Shown: piece by piece, positions 9,760-17,587 of the stretch
How the letters are laid out: each line of letters opens with the position of its first letter
How positions within the stretch are numbered: the stretch's first letter is position 1
Source of the DNA: Halomarina oriensis
GTDB taxonomy: Archaea; Halobacteriota; Halobacteria; Halobacteriales; Haloarculaceae
Length of the DNA: 64,000 nucleotides
Assembly: GCF_009791395.1 (NCBI RefSeq)
Contig: NZ_WSZK01000001.1
Location: 62,001 to 126,000, forward strand
Reading direction: 5' to 3'
Notes under the pieces: model-generated
The model's input: only the letters and a program-made list of their open reading frames with translations
What the model was told of the DNA's origin: nothing
Database searches by the model: none
Program-made: the position numbers and the translations under genes

Positions 9760-10443
9760 ATGGACGACCGTCCGGACGACGACCCGCCGCTCGAACTCGC
9801 CCGCGAAGAGGCCCGCCTGACGCTCGACGCCCAGCTATCGACGCTGGACGACATCGACGCCAAGGCGCTGTCGGTGTTCCGGTTGAACGTGGCGCTCGCA
9901 ACACTGCTGGTGTCGGCGTCGACGCTCGCCGCGACGAGCGACGTCACGACCGTGGCCACACTGGTCTCGCCGGTCGTCGTCGGCAGCGTCGGACTGTTCG
10001 CGCTCTCGGCGGCGACGGCTGGACTCACCTACACCGCCGCCGGCCGGTACGTCGGCGTCGGTCCGGCGACGCTCGACGCGGCCACGGACCGGTCGCGGAC
10101 GGCGTTCCTGTCGTCGCTCGTCGGAGGCTACGCCGACTGGATACGCGCCAACGAGCGAACGAACGACCGCAAGGCGCTGCTCGTCACGCTGTCGGTGGTC
10201 GGAACGGTGGCCGGCACGCTCGCGCTCGGCGTCGGCGTCGTCGCCGCTGCGACCGGGGCGCTCGTCGTCCCAGGACTGAGTGCGCTCGTGGTGCTGGCAG
10301 TTCTGACGGCACTGAGCGGGCTACCTGACCAGGTCGGTCGGCTTCGTGACGACGACGATGGACTCGGAACCGTCGCTCCCGAATCACTCGACGGGCCGGC
10401 ATCCGGCCAGCGAACGTTCACCGGACGCGACCGTGAGACGTGA
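9760..10443 (+). CDS. Four-helix membrane protein, function unknown
   Basis: 227 aa. An acidic, charged N-terminus (to about residue 40) precedes two hydrophobic hairpins, about 43-95 and 145-190, giving four predicted membrane helices. The C-terminus is polar and disordered. I do not recognise a family domain; small four-helix proteins with this acidic leader are common in haloarchaea. A T/A-rich patch (CTTTTAG) about 30 bp before the ATG fits a leaderless archaeal promoter. It is divergent from the trypsin-like peptidase, with about 75 bp between their starts. Confidence 0.7.
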   Translation: MDDRPDDDPPLELAREEARLTLDAQLSTLDDIDAKALSVFRLNVALATLLVSASTLAATSDVTTVATLVSPVVVGSVGLFALSAATAGLTYTAAGRYVGVGPATLDAATDRSRTAFLSSLVGGYADWIRANERTNDRKALLVTLSVVGTVAGTLALGVGVVAAATGALVVPGLSALVVLAVLTALSGLPDQVGRLRDDDDGLGTVAPESLDGPASGQRTFTGRDRET

Positions 10444-10714
10444 ACTGTCGGGCGGAGCGTATCTGGCCGACTCTCGGCGAATCCGACGTCACTCGGGAGA
10501 ACTCGGGTGGAGTCCCCACGTGTCGCCTCTCGTGTGCGCGAGAGGGCCGTATCACGTCGAGTGCGTGTGAGGGTGGTCTGGACTCCCGATACTCACCACT
10601 CCTCCTTTCGCACTGACTCGGAGTGACGCGGGCGTTAGACGCGTGCCGCGAGTATATCGCGTCGAGAGACGTCCGGCAAAGAAGATATCACTCCTGTGGG
10701 AACGAAGGGTGGCT

Positions 10715-11425
10715 ATGGATCTCGACCAGTTTCGATACTATACCACGTGGCATCACCACGTGAATCAGCGTTCTTACGACGCTCCGCCCTCCCCATGGAA
10801 ACTTCTCTCTGTGAGTCCATCTGCAGTGAAATGGTACCATCCGAATATCCGGCTCAGCTGGGGCCTCAGCCGAGTGGAAGGCGGCGAGTGGGACGACACA
10901 AGCAACTGCTCACGTATTCGAGAGTCCGTCACCTATCGAGGGCTCAGAGAGCGTTTCGAAGAGGGGTACGCGTGGGAGGACACAGCGCTCTTCCGATACG
11001 TCGTCGAGCAGTTCGATGACCGTGGCGCAGTCCGTGGGTACGAATCCCCTGCGGAGTATCTAAAGATTCGCTGTACATATCTCGACGACCTCTTCGACTC
11101 GATTCGTGAGGATGGCTATCGACCCAATGCGGCCGCCTCTCACGAGAAAGCGACCGAGGATAACGCATTCGAGGACGCATATGCGAACCATCTGGATCCA
11201 CTTGTCGCTATCTCTCGAACTGGCGATGTGTACTGGGCAGAGGGGTACCATCGGTTCGCTATTGCCTCGGTTCTCGGGGTGGAGACGATACCTGTGTTAG
11301 CCTTGTGCCGCCATCAAGCGTGGCAACAGGCACGTGACGACCTCTGTACTGAATTGTCCTTCTCTCGCCCCTCTGGGTTGGAGGAGCATTCTAACCATCC
11401 CGACATGCAGGATATCGGTCAGTGA
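10715..11425 (+). CDS. Hypothetical protein with ParB-like C-terminal motif, AT-richer than neighbours
   Basis: 236 aa from ATG 10715 (MDLDQFRYYTTWHHHVNQ). Upstream in-frame codons to 10643 are Arg-rich and probably untranslated. The stretch DPLVAISRTGDVYWAEGYHRFAIASVLG (shown here only in part: GDVYWAEGYHRF) is like the ParB/sulfiredoxin-type loop that handles a nucleotide or phosphate, but the rest is unfamiliar. Similar Trp/His/Tyr-rich proteins occur as orphans in haloarchaeal genomes, often near mobile DNA. Base composition is visibly more AT-rich than flanking core genes and it lies within 400 bp of the provirus left end, so transfer is plausible. Function unknown. Confidence 0.7.
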   Translation: MDLDQFRYYTTWHHHVNQRSYDAPPSPWKLLSVSPSAVKWYHPNIRLSWGLSRVEGGEWDDTSNCSRIRESVTYRGLRERFEEGYAWEDTALFRYVVEQFDDRGAVRGYESPAEYLKIRCTYLDDLFDSIREDGYRPNAAASHEKATEDNAFEDAYANHLDPLVAISRTGDVYWAEGYHRFAIASVLGVETIPVLALCRHQAWQQARDDLCTELSFSRPSGLEEHSNHPDMQDIGQ

Positions 11426-11808
11426 GGCTCGTAGGTCGATGGCAACCGGCGTGCGTTACAGACACTCGTCGCTCCTACCGTTGGTTGTTGGACCCACGCT
11501 CTGTATCTATCATCCCCGGCAAGCGACGAAGTGGATACTCTCGTACGTCGAGTCGAACGTTGCCTCGTCGACTGCCACGGTCCATTCCTGACGGTTCTGC
11601 CGTTGCTACCGAGAACACCCGACTGGCGATTGATTGCCTCTCCGACGTGTTTCGCCCATCTACGAAGGCAACAGAACGACGGCCTGCAACCATACGACGA
11701 ATCAGCCCTAATTGCCCCTCACTACTCGCGTGAGGGACGAGATGAGAATTCGGCCGTCAGAAGGCCGGTGGCTACTGAATCAATCGGCTCAGAAGCGCGC
11801 ACGTTCTG
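11426..11808. other. Intergenic, low-GC, no convincing gene
   Basis: 383 bp between the ParB-motif orphan and the left att core. Open frames here are short and have no acidic haloarchaeal composition on either strand. Composition is like the preceding orphan gene, so the two probably arrived together. It may be the remains of older inserted DNA. No tRNA or clear repeat was seen. Confidence 0.5.
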
Positions 11809-11823
11809 GATGGGCCCTGCCGG
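11809..11823. repeat. attL core of the provirus (15 bp)
   Basis: GATGGGCCCTGCCGG, identical to 29881-29895. It is a stranded copy of the tRNA 3' end (acceptor and T-arm strand) without the rest of a tRNA, as expected for the distal att site. It lies 45 bp beyond the integrase stop codon. Confidence 0.88.
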
Positions 11824-11868
11824 CCCCCGACTCCAAGCTTCCCGCTCGGCGGGTGGGTCCGTGCAGGC

Positions 11869-12903
11869 TCATCGGTCACCCGCGAGGTAGTGGCGGCGCT
11901 GTTCGGCCTTCTGGCGCTCGTTGCGCCGGTCGTAGTGCTTGTCGAGGATTTCCTCCGAGGCGTTGAGACGGTCGCTGACGATGGGCCGTGGGACGTCGTC
12001 GAGTCGGTAGGCGGTCACCCGTCCGCTCCGGACGTCGTGGGGTGACCGTGACGACGGACACGAACTCGCGCTCGCGTAGTAGGTCGCGTCGCACTCGTCG
12101 AGGTCGCGGTCGTGCGGGCACGCCTCGCCGCGCCAGCATGGGCGGGTCACGCAGTAGAGCGTGTCTCTCAACGTCGACGTCACCGGTCGGCCGCTGCTCG
12201 TCGTGACGAGTGGGGCGCGGCCATGCTTGTCGAGGACGTCCTCGCGAGGGCCGTCGATGTAGTCCCGGAGGACGTCGGCCACGTGGGGCGAGATACCGTT
12301 CCACCGCTCGCTTTTCTCCTTGTTCTTCAGGGGCGTCCCCGTCGACGGTCGATGGACGAAGTGGACGGCTGGCTCGCTGCCCTCCAGGTCGCAGTCGTCG
12401 ACGTCCAGCGCTCGGAGTGCTCCGGCCCGACACCCAGTGTGCCAGAGGAGCAGCAAGGTGACGTGTCGGCGTGAGGCCCACTCGTACCGTTCGAGGTAGT
12501 CGAGGATGGCGTCGGCCCGCCCGACTTCGAGCGTCGAGTCGGAGACGTCCTCACCTGCCGAGACGGTCGGCAGTGGGACCTGTTCGAACAACTCTGACGG
12601 GACGGCGTCGACGCTCCCACAGAATCGGAGGAACGCACGAAGGGTCGAGAGGTTCCCGCGCAGCGTGACGGGTGCGATTTCGGTGCCATCGTAGCCACCT
12701 TCGCGACGCCAGACACGGAACGCGTAGAGGTCGCGACCGCCGAGGTCGTTGAGGTTCGTGTGGTCGTGTTCCTCACACCACGCGACGAACGTCCGAAGGC
12801 GGTACTTCTGGCCCTTCAGTGTCTCGCTGGTGAGTTCGTCGCGACGGGCGTCGAGATAGAGGTCGACGCCGTCGGCAGGCGCGAGCGGTTCGAGGTCACT
12901 CAT
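11869..12903 (-). CDS. Provirus tyrosine integrase
   Basis: 344 aa from ATG 12903 (MSDLEPLAPADG). N-terminal SAM-like core-binding domain about 10-110; catalytic domain about 125-335. Catalytic residues visible: Arg159 (HTGCRAGALRALD), the His289-x-x-Arg292 box (SPHDVRSGR) and Tyr324 (LDKHYDRR). A cysteine-containing insertion (C256, C262, C271, C282) lies before the HxxR box and may bind zinc. The start overlaps the J-domain gene by 8 bp, so it ends a leftward early operon. It presumably recombines the 15-bp core in the tRNA 3' end with the viral site. It is clearly homologous to the second integrase at 37899-38942. A much longer open frame upstream is a shadow of neighbouring genes. Confidence 0.93.
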   Translation of the reverse strand: MSDLEPLAPADGVDLYLDARRDELTSETLKGQKYRLRTFVAWCEEHDHTNLNDLGGRDLYAFRVWRREGGYDGTEIAPVTLRGNLSTLRAFLRFCGSVDAVPSELFEQVPLPTVSAGEDVSDSTLEVGRADAILDYLERYEWASRRHVTLLLLWHTGCRAGALRALDVDDCDLEGSEPAVHFVHRPSTGTPLKNKEKSERWNGISPHVADVLRDYIDGPREDVLDKHGRAPLVTTSSGRPVTSTLRDTLYCVTRPCWRGEACPHDRDLDECDATYYASASSCPSSRSPHDVRSGRVTAYRLDDVPRPIVSDRLNASEEILDKHYDRRNERQKAEQRRHYLAGDR

Positions 12904-13480
12904 CCAGCATCGCCTCCCGAGCGTCGTTGACGCGCTGGAACGCATCGGGGTCGCCGCCACGGTCGGGGTGGACGTCCTTGGCGAGTTCCCGATACGCGCG
13001 CCGGACCTCGCGGTCGGTGGCGTCGGCGTCGACGCCGAGCACTTGGTGTGGTGGGGCCGCACCCGCGACGACGTCGTCGGCGCTCGGGAGTCGCGCCGTC
13101 GCGAACTCCGACTCCGCCGTGGCGACGCCGTACCGTTCCAGCGCGCGCTTCGCGTCGAGATAGAGTGCCGTCGCCTGCGCGTTGTCACGGATGTTGTTCC
13201 AGGCGTCACAGGCGGCTGCGAACTGCTCACCGTCGACGGTCCACCGAGCGACGACGCCAGGGTCGTCGGGTTTGTTCGGCGCACCTGCGTAGGGGATGTG
13301 CGGTTCATCGCTCCGGTGGTCGGTGCCGGAGTCGACGCGCCACTCGTCGACGTCCATCCGCTGGAGTTGCGTCACGATGTTCTCGAAGGCGGTGTGCATG
13401 TCGACGCGGAAGCCGTGGGGGTAGGCTCGGCGCTCGTCGACGGGCGTTCGCTCGAAACCGGGCGGCCAGTCGAGACTCAT
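12896..13480 (-). CDS. J-domain (DnaJ-like) protein of the provirus
   Basis: 194 aa. The C-terminal 60 residues are a J domain: APPHQVLGVDADATDREVRRAY followed, in part, by ELAKDVHPDRGG, with the HPD tripeptide intact and usual helix spacing. The first 130 residues are Trp/Asp-rich and unlike DnaJ. There is no Gly/Phe region or zinc domain, so it is a J-protein with its own substrate-facing N-terminus, not a general co-chaperone. J-domain proteins stimulate Hsp70 ATPase; a viral one could recruit host DnaK for replication or assembly (inference). The stop overlaps the integrase start, and its start overlaps the upstream zinc-protein stop (TGATG). Confidence 0.85.
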   Translation of the reverse strand: MSLDWPPGFERTPVDERRAYPHGFRVDMHTAFENIVTQLQRMDVDEWRVDSGTDHRSDEPHIPYAGAPNKPDDPGVVARWTVDGEQFAAACDAWNNIRDNAQATALYLDAKRALERYGVATAESEFATARLPSADDVVAGAAPPHQVLGVDADATDREVRRAYRELAKDVHPDRGGDPDAFQRVNDAREAMLDE

Positions 13481-13707
13481 CAGTCGTAGCCTCGCTGGTC
13501 CATGTCGCGCTTTCCGAGAGCGATACGTGCGTCCATGACCGTCTCCCAGCCTATCTGGCAGTCGTCGTCACAGAACCGCTCGCTGGGGTCGTCGGTCGGC
13601 GCGTCGAGGCGGTCGTTACAGAAGCGACACTGGTCGGCAGCGACGTCGCGCGTCGCCCACGCTTCCATCAGCGACCCGAGCACCTGGTCGAGTTTCTGCT
13701 GGTTCAT
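13480..13707 (-). CDS. Small zinc-binding protein
   Basis: 75 aa from ATG 13707 (MNQQKLDQVLGSLMEAW). It has a CxxC...CxxxC arrangement (CRFC, then FCDDDC) suggesting one structural zinc site of the kind seen in short treble-clef or ribbon proteins. Overlaps the J-domain gene by one base and the next upstream gene by four bases, so it is an operon member. Function unknown. The longer in-frame extension upstream is Arg-rich shadow sequence and was not used. Confidence 0.7.
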   Translation of the reverse strand: MNQQKLDQVLGSLMEAWATRDVAADQCRFCNDRLDAPTDDPSERFCDDDCQIGWETVMDARIALGKRDMDQRGYD

Positions 13708-14162
13708 CGGAAGTCCCTCCCGAACCCGCCCAGTCCCGTCTCGTCGGCCTTCTCCTGGCGGGTGAAATCGTGGTCGTCCAGCGCCGTCTGGAGCGCCCTG
13801 TATGACCGACTCCCGCTGCGTGGTTCCTCGACGCCGATGTTCGCAAGACCGACGTGTTCGACCGTGGCGATGAGTTCGCACAGCGCGGCGTTCTGATAGC
13901 GCAGCTGCGCCTCGATGCCTTCGAGCGCGTCGACGCGGCGCTCCTCCAGGTCGCGCCCGCCGTCGGTCGCGACGTTCCGTGGTTCGTAGGTGACGAACGA
14001 GTGGCCGCACACCGACTTGCGAGTCGCGGTGCCGTTCAGACGGTCGGTCGCGAGGTCAAGCGACGGTTGGTCGTCGCTTTCGACGTGCATCCCGCAGGTC
14101 TCGCAGCGGGCGACGTACTTGGTGGGTGATACTGGCGTCTCGTCGGTGGTGTCTCGGGTCAT
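13704..14162 (-). CDS. Hypothetical provirus protein with N-terminal CxxC
   Basis: 152 aa. The N-terminal 50 residues carry CETCGMHVE and a later VCGHSF, a possible zinc knuckle. The middle (LEERRVDALEGIEAQLRYQN) is predicted helical, perhaps a coiled coil, and the last 40 residues are basic/polar. No family recognised. The start overlaps the stop of the next upstream gene by four bases (ATGA); the stop overlaps the start of the 75-aa zinc protein. Likely an early leftward protein. Confidence 0.68.
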   Translation of the reverse strand: MTRDTTDETPVSPTKYVARCETCGMHVESDDQPSLDLATDRLNGTATRKSVCGHSFVTYEPRNVATDGGRDLEERRVDALEGIEAQLRYQNAALCELIATVEHVGLANIGVEEPRSGSRSYRALQTALDDHDFTRQEKADETGLGGFGRDFR

Positions 14163-14365
14163 GGTGAGTCCTCGTCGAGAATGGTGAGCAGGTTCCGGGC
14201 GACGGCACAGCCACAGGGACCGACGCGGTGGTCGGTCGGGCCGCGCGTCGTGAGGAACGCAATCGGGGTCGAGCAGCGCGGGCAGCGCGGCTCTGTGGTC
14301 TGGGACCGGTCCTCGAACAGTCGTACGCCGGAAGACCTAATTTCCGGCTTCTCGTTGGTCCGCAT
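14159..14365 (-). CDS. Small zinc-ribbon-like protein, first gene of leftward operon
   Basis: 68 aa. It contains CPRC and later PCGC about 20 residues apart, a probable zinc ribbon. It is the first gene of the leftward early block that ends with the integrase. Small zinc proteins at the start of haloviral early operons are often DNA- or protein-binding, but nothing in the sequence fixes the role. Confidence 0.65.
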   Translation of the reverse strand: MRTNEKPEIRSSGVRLFEDRSQTTEPRCPRCSTPIAFLTTRGPTDHRVGPCGCAVARNLLTILDEDSP

Positions 14366-14576
14366 GGGTTACGCGCCCACTCGCGGCCCGGACTATGCCT
14401 CCGGGTCGCTTTTCCGAACGACCCTGACCGCGTAGCGGAGCGGCCGTGCCGCGAGTGGGTTGCTCGGCTAGAACTTTTGAACTAAGATATATCTTTGGTT
14501 GCAGGAGAGCGACCGCCAAATAAGACATATCCCATTTCCGACGGGTGGATTGCTCTCGTGAAGTATAGTGTGCCTA
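14366..14576. promoter_or_regulatory. Divergent control region between leftward early block and winged-helix repressor
   Basis: About 210 bp, AT-rich at its right half. It holds a perfect 12-bp palindrome, AAGATATATCTT (14484-14495), directly followed by CTTTGGTTGCA (14493-14503). The same 11 bases recur at 15316-15326, before another winged-helix gene. Repeated sequence next to two regulator genes suggests operator sites, here inferred. TATA-like tracts are present on both strands. Confidence 0.55.
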
Positions 14577-14867
14577 ATGCGCTATTCCGGACGCTGGATG
14601 TCGATAGTCGACGACCGCGTTCTGGAGTACATCCGCGAAAACGGGTCTGGTTCGCCAACGAAGATGAAAACAGAAGCGCGAATCCGGTATACTCCAGAGT
14701 ACGTCGCAGAGCGGTGTCGAAAACTTGCGAGTAGAGGTCTCCTCCAGCATCTCGGAAATGGCGTCTACGTCATCACTGAGGATGGAGAGCGGTATCTCGA
14801 CGGTGAACTCGACACGGGAGAGACGGAGGACGATGAGGGGGGCGGTGAGCGACGAGCGTCAGCGTGA
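14577..14867 (+). CDS. PhiH1-repressor-like winged helix regulator
   Basis: 96 aa from ATG 14577 (MRYSGRWMSIVDDRVLEYI). The order of MRxSGRWM, a helix with YIRENGSGSPTKM, a recognition helix region (YVAERCRKLASRGLLQHLG) and the wing GVYVITEDGERYL is typical of short haloarchaeal winged-helix proteins related to the phiH1 repressor. An acidic tail follows. Its position opposite the integrase block makes it the best candidate for the lysogeny switch. A GTG nine bases upstream is in frame, but the ATG gives the family N-terminus. Confidence 0.82.
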   Translation: MRYSGRWMSIVDDRVLEYIRENGSGSPTKMKTEARIRYTPEYVAERCRKLASRGLLQHLGNGVYVITEDGERYLDGELDTGETEDDEGGGERRASA

Positions 14868-14906
14868 CGCCGGGAGATTTATTGCTAGTCTATCCAACAC
14901 GACGAC

Positions 14907-15185
14907 GTGAGCGTCGAGCGACCAGCCGACGGCGGGCAGGTGTGTAGTCAGAGGACCACCGAGAGTTCGGGCAGAGTTCATGCAGGGGCGAGCGTACGGA
15001 TCGTCGAGGCGGTCGCTCGGCGCGAGTCCTGCGACCCGCTCGACCTGCCCCCGCTCTACGACGTGATCGACCCGGACGCACTGAACCAGTTCTGTGCGAC
15101 CGCGACCGGGTCCATCACGTTCCAGTGGGCGGGGTGCCGGGTGCGCGTCGACGTCGACGACCGACTCCTGGTGAGCGTCGAGTAG
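14907..15185 (+). CDS. HalOD1 output-domain protein
   Basis: 92 aa, GTG start. The region from VRIVEAVARRESCDP through DLPPLYDVIDPDAL and the closing beta strands (SITFQWAGCRVRVDV) match the haloarchaeal HalOD1 output domain, a small domain otherwise found alone or fused to sensor histidine kinases. Here it stands alone in a provirus, 40 bp after the repressor gene. The molecular role of HalOD1 is not known; a viral copy may interfere with host signalling (inference). Confidence 0.75.
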   Translation: MSVERPADGGQVCSQRTTESSGRVHAGASVRIVEAVARRESCDPLDLPPLYDVIDPDALNQFCATATGSITFQWAGCRVRVDVDDRLLVSVE

Positions 15186-15304
15186 CGGCCGAAACACCGA
15201 CAAGGACCGAGCAACAGGCTCCCGGTGGCGGGCCTGCCCATTGACAGCAGTTCGGCCCCTTCCCGCCGGGCCGATTTCCCCCGAAACGGCCCGCTTTCTT
15301 GCCG

Positions 15305-15374
15305 TTGTTAGTCTACTTTGGTTGCATAGAAGACAGGTTTATTTGTCTAGCATTTTGAGAATGTTTTGGCACAC
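15305..15374 (+). promoter_or_regulatory. Promoter/operator region before the rightward late block
   Basis: Contains the 11-mer CTTTGGTTGCA (15316-15326) shared with the divergent control region. Next come an AGACA/TGTCT inverted pair and a TTTATT TATA-like box about 30-45 bp upstream of the ATG at 15375. Consistent with a promoter for the long rightward gene run, under the same regulator as the divergent region. Confidence 0.5.
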
Positions 15375-15713
15375 ATGGCACGCGACGAACCGGGGGCTGA
15401 CACCCCTGAGACCGACGATGAGCCGTCCCGACTCCAGTACGACCTGCTGGTTGCGGCGGCGGAGCTCGACCGACTGAACCAGTCGCTGACCGCTCGGGCC
15501 GTCTGGGACCGGGCACGGCGCTACGGCGTTCGCATCTCGCACGCGGCGCTGTACAACAACCTCTCGGCGCTCGTCGAGACGGGGCTGCTATCGAAGCGGA
15601 CGAACCCGGCGGACGCACGCTCCTCGCTCTACGAACCGACTGAGACGGGCATCGAGACGCTTCGGAACCGGTCGACACGACTCTCTTCGGCACTTTCGGG
15701 GGCATTGGCATGA
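15375..15713 (+). CDS. Winged helix-turn-helix protein, first gene of rightward run
   Basis: 112 aa from ATG 15375 (MARDEPGADTPE). After an acidic leader, residues about 20-95 form a winged helix with YGVRISHAALYNNLSALVETG as the recognition region and LYEPTETGIETL as the wing. It resembles PadR/MarR-like small regulators. Its stop overlaps the next gene by four bases. Likely regulates the late block; target inferred from the repeated 11-mer upstream. Confidence 0.75.
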   Translation: MARDEPGADTPETDDEPSRLQYDLLVAAAELDRLNQSLTARAVWDRARRYGVRISHAALYNNLSALVETGLLSKRTNPADARSSLYEPTETGIETLRNRSTRLSSALSGALA

Positions 15714-15946
15714 GCTACGTCCCGACGCCCGAGGAGTTCGAGGACGAGAAGTTCTACACCGGGGACCTCGGTGCTGAAACGAGCATCGAGGAGTGGTACG
15801 CCTACCAGCAGGCATCGGCAGCGGCCCAACAGACCCGTCACCTCCGACGGCAGGCCGACGCGGCTGAACAGAACGCGCGGCTGAACTCGCTCGCGACGGC
15901 GGTCATGGTGGGCGGGGCGGCCTACGCGGCGCTCCGGGCACTCTGA
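15710..15946 (+). CDS. Small provirus protein with C-terminal hydrophobic helix
   Basis: 78 aa. Acidic/aromatic N-terminus (SYVPTPEEFEDEKFYTGD), Gln/Ala-rich predicted coil in the middle, and an Ala-rich hydrophobic C-terminus (ATAVMVGGAAYAALRAL) that could be a membrane segment. Overlaps neighbours by one to four bases. No family recognised. Confidence 0.65.
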   Translation: MSYVPTPEEFEDEKFYTGDLGAETSIEEWYAYQQASAAAQQTRHLRRQADAAEQNARLNSLATAVMVGGAAYAALRAL

Positions 15947-16173
15947 TGCTCGCCCGCGTGAACGAGCTTCCGCTTCGGATGGGGCTGTATCCACAGTCCG
16001 ACGCCGACGTGCGAGCGCTCGAACGACTCCGCGAGACGCTGGACCACCCGAGCGAGTGGACCACCGACGCCGACCGACTCGGCGTGCCCGCCGACGTCGT
16101 CGACGACATCCCCGGACTGGTGGTGCCGCTGCGATTCGACTGGACGGGGTTCGTCGACGGGGTGGCGTCGTGA
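15946..16173 (+). CDS. Small hypothetical provirus protein
   Basis: 75 aa. No cysteine motif and no membrane segment; the centre (SDADVRALERLRETLD) is helical and acidic. It starts on the last base of the upstream stop and ends overlapping the next GTG start. Gene status rests on tight packing and acidic composition. Function unknown. Confidence 0.62.
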   Translation: MLARVNELPLRMGLYPQSDADVRALERLRETLDHPSEWTTDADRLGVPADVVDDIPGLVVPLRFDWTGFVDGVAS

Positions 16174-16349
16174 GCACCACCGAGTCCGGGCTGTGGATAC
16201 CGGGGTGTTTTCTCATGGGTATCGCCGTTGGTGTCGGACCCTTCAGCGTCCTCGACGGCTTCATCGTGCTCGGTATCGCTTGTTTCGTCCTGAGTTCTGC
16301 CGAGTTCGTCGGGTTGGTTGCGAACAGACTCGGTGGTGAGGGACCGTGA
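16170..16349 (+). CDS. 59-aa two-helix membrane protein
   Basis: GTG start overlapping the upstream stop. Almost the whole protein is two hydrophobic helices (about 8-27 and 30-50) with short polar ends. Small two-helix proteins are common constituents of internal-membrane haloviruses, so it may be a virion membrane protein (inference). Ends overlapping the start of the 413-aa gene. Confidence 0.65.
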   Translation: MSTTESGLWIPGCFLMGIAVGVGPFSVLDGFIVLGIACFVLSSAEFVGLVANRLGGEGP

Positions 16350-17587
16350 GCAAGACCCACGAGTTCGCGACGAAAGAGGCGGCCGACGCGGCCCGCGAGA
16401 CCTTTTCAGACGTGGTCTGTCCCGTCGACGACGACCGGCGACTGAAGACCGTCGCGTTCGTCGAGGACGTCGGCGGGCGGACGTGGGCGGAAATCATCGA
16501 CGAGGCGGCCGACGGCCACGCCGAGCGAGACCGCCAGACGGGTCAGGAACCACTCACGAGGGGCGAGCGGGACCGCTTCGACTTCTCGAACCCCGGTCTC
16601 AACGTCCCGAAACTGCGCTCTATCAAGGGAATAGCGGCTGCCGAGGGCGTCGACGACTGGACGTCGTTCATCGACCGACGACTCACCGTCGACGAACACC
16701 GCGAGGTGATGGCTCGCGCCGCTCGCGACGAATCGGGTGGCGCGGACCGTCGCGAGGAGACGGCCGTCGAGAAGCAAGCACGGGCAGCGCACACCGCCCG
16801 AGGGTCCGAGTGCGACCACGCCCGGGGCCACTGTGAGAACGGCAATGCGTCAGCCTGTGAGTTCCTTCAGGAGACGTGCGACGTTGAACAGTCGACGGTG
16901 GCGGGGTTCATCGTCGACGGTGGGGGCGCGGTCCCGTTTGAGGACCTCCCTGGGGAGGTGAAGGGCGCACTGTCGAGAAGTTGGACAGGCTACAAGACGG
17001 CCGTCCGGCGACTAAACCGGTTGCTGGCCGATGTCGACGACGAGTTGGCGAACGCCGAGCAGTCCGCGTCGGCCATCGTCGCCATCGAGGAGTCGGTGAG
17101 CGACGTCGAGACCTCCGAGTTCCGAGCACTGGCGGGTCACCACGGGCAACTCGCTGACCTCGCGGCCGACCACACTGGGAGACTCCACGGCCAGCCCGGC
17201 GCGGCGCTCGCTCGTCGAGAACCGACCCGACCGTCGGGGGACGTGGCGACCGACCAGGAGGTGCGCGAGCACGTCCGAGCGGTCGACCCACCGGAGGAGG
17301 CGAGCGACGCGGCGGTGGCGACCGCCGTCGACGGCGTCGACGCCGGCCACGAGTGGACTGACACACGCGAGGACCCGGAGACGGCGGGCACGCTGTTCGA
17401 GCACGCCGAGAACGACCCAGAACGAGCGACCGGTCCGAGTGAGGACCACCGTCGGGCACAGAACAGCGGATACCTCCGGAGCGGCACGCGCGGCCGGGCT
17501 GAGGGTGTGAGTAGCCGGGACGCGCTGGGACAGTTCACCGCCACGGGCGGTGAGCGAACGTTAGCGAATTTTGAGACTGATGAGTGA
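16346..17587 (+). CDS. 413-aa provirus protein, unknown function
   Basis: GTG start. The N-terminal 130 residues are acidic, with WAEIIDEAADGHAERDRQTG. A cysteine cluster follows (about 155-178: CDHARGHCENGNASACEFL, then TC), possibly one zinc site. The middle has a long predicted helix (SRSWTGYKTAVRRLNRLLAD), and the last 90 residues are low-complexity, ending SRDALGQFTATGG, a form seen at haloarchaeal protein termini. It is the largest protein of the run before the ATPase; structural or minor virion role is possible but not shown. Confidence 0.68.
   Translation: MSKTHEFATKEAADAARETFSDVVCPVDDDRRLKTVAFVEDVGGRTWAEIIDEAADGHAERDRQTGQEPLTRGERDRFDFSNPGLNVPKLRSIKGIAAAEGVDDWTSFIDRRLTVDEHREVMARAARDESGGADRREETAVEKQARAAHTARGSECDHARGHCENGNASACEFLQETCDVEQSTVAGFIVDGGGAVPFEDLPGEVKGALSRSWTGYKTAVRRLNRLLADVDDELANAEQSASAIVAIEESVSDVETSEFRALAGHHGQLADLAADHTGRLHGQPGAALARREPTRPSGDVATDQEVREHVRAVDPPEEASDAAVATAVDGVDAGHEWTDTREDPETAGTLFEHAENDPERATGPSEDHRRAQNSGYLRSGTRGRAEGVSSRDALGQFTATGGERTLANFETDE

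Noticed and set aside
12904-13308. Upstream extension of the integrase reading frame (total 479 aa).
   Set aside because: The extra residues are Thr/Arg/Ser-rich and lie over the J-domain gene in another frame. The ATG at 12903 with an 8-bp overlap is the natural start.
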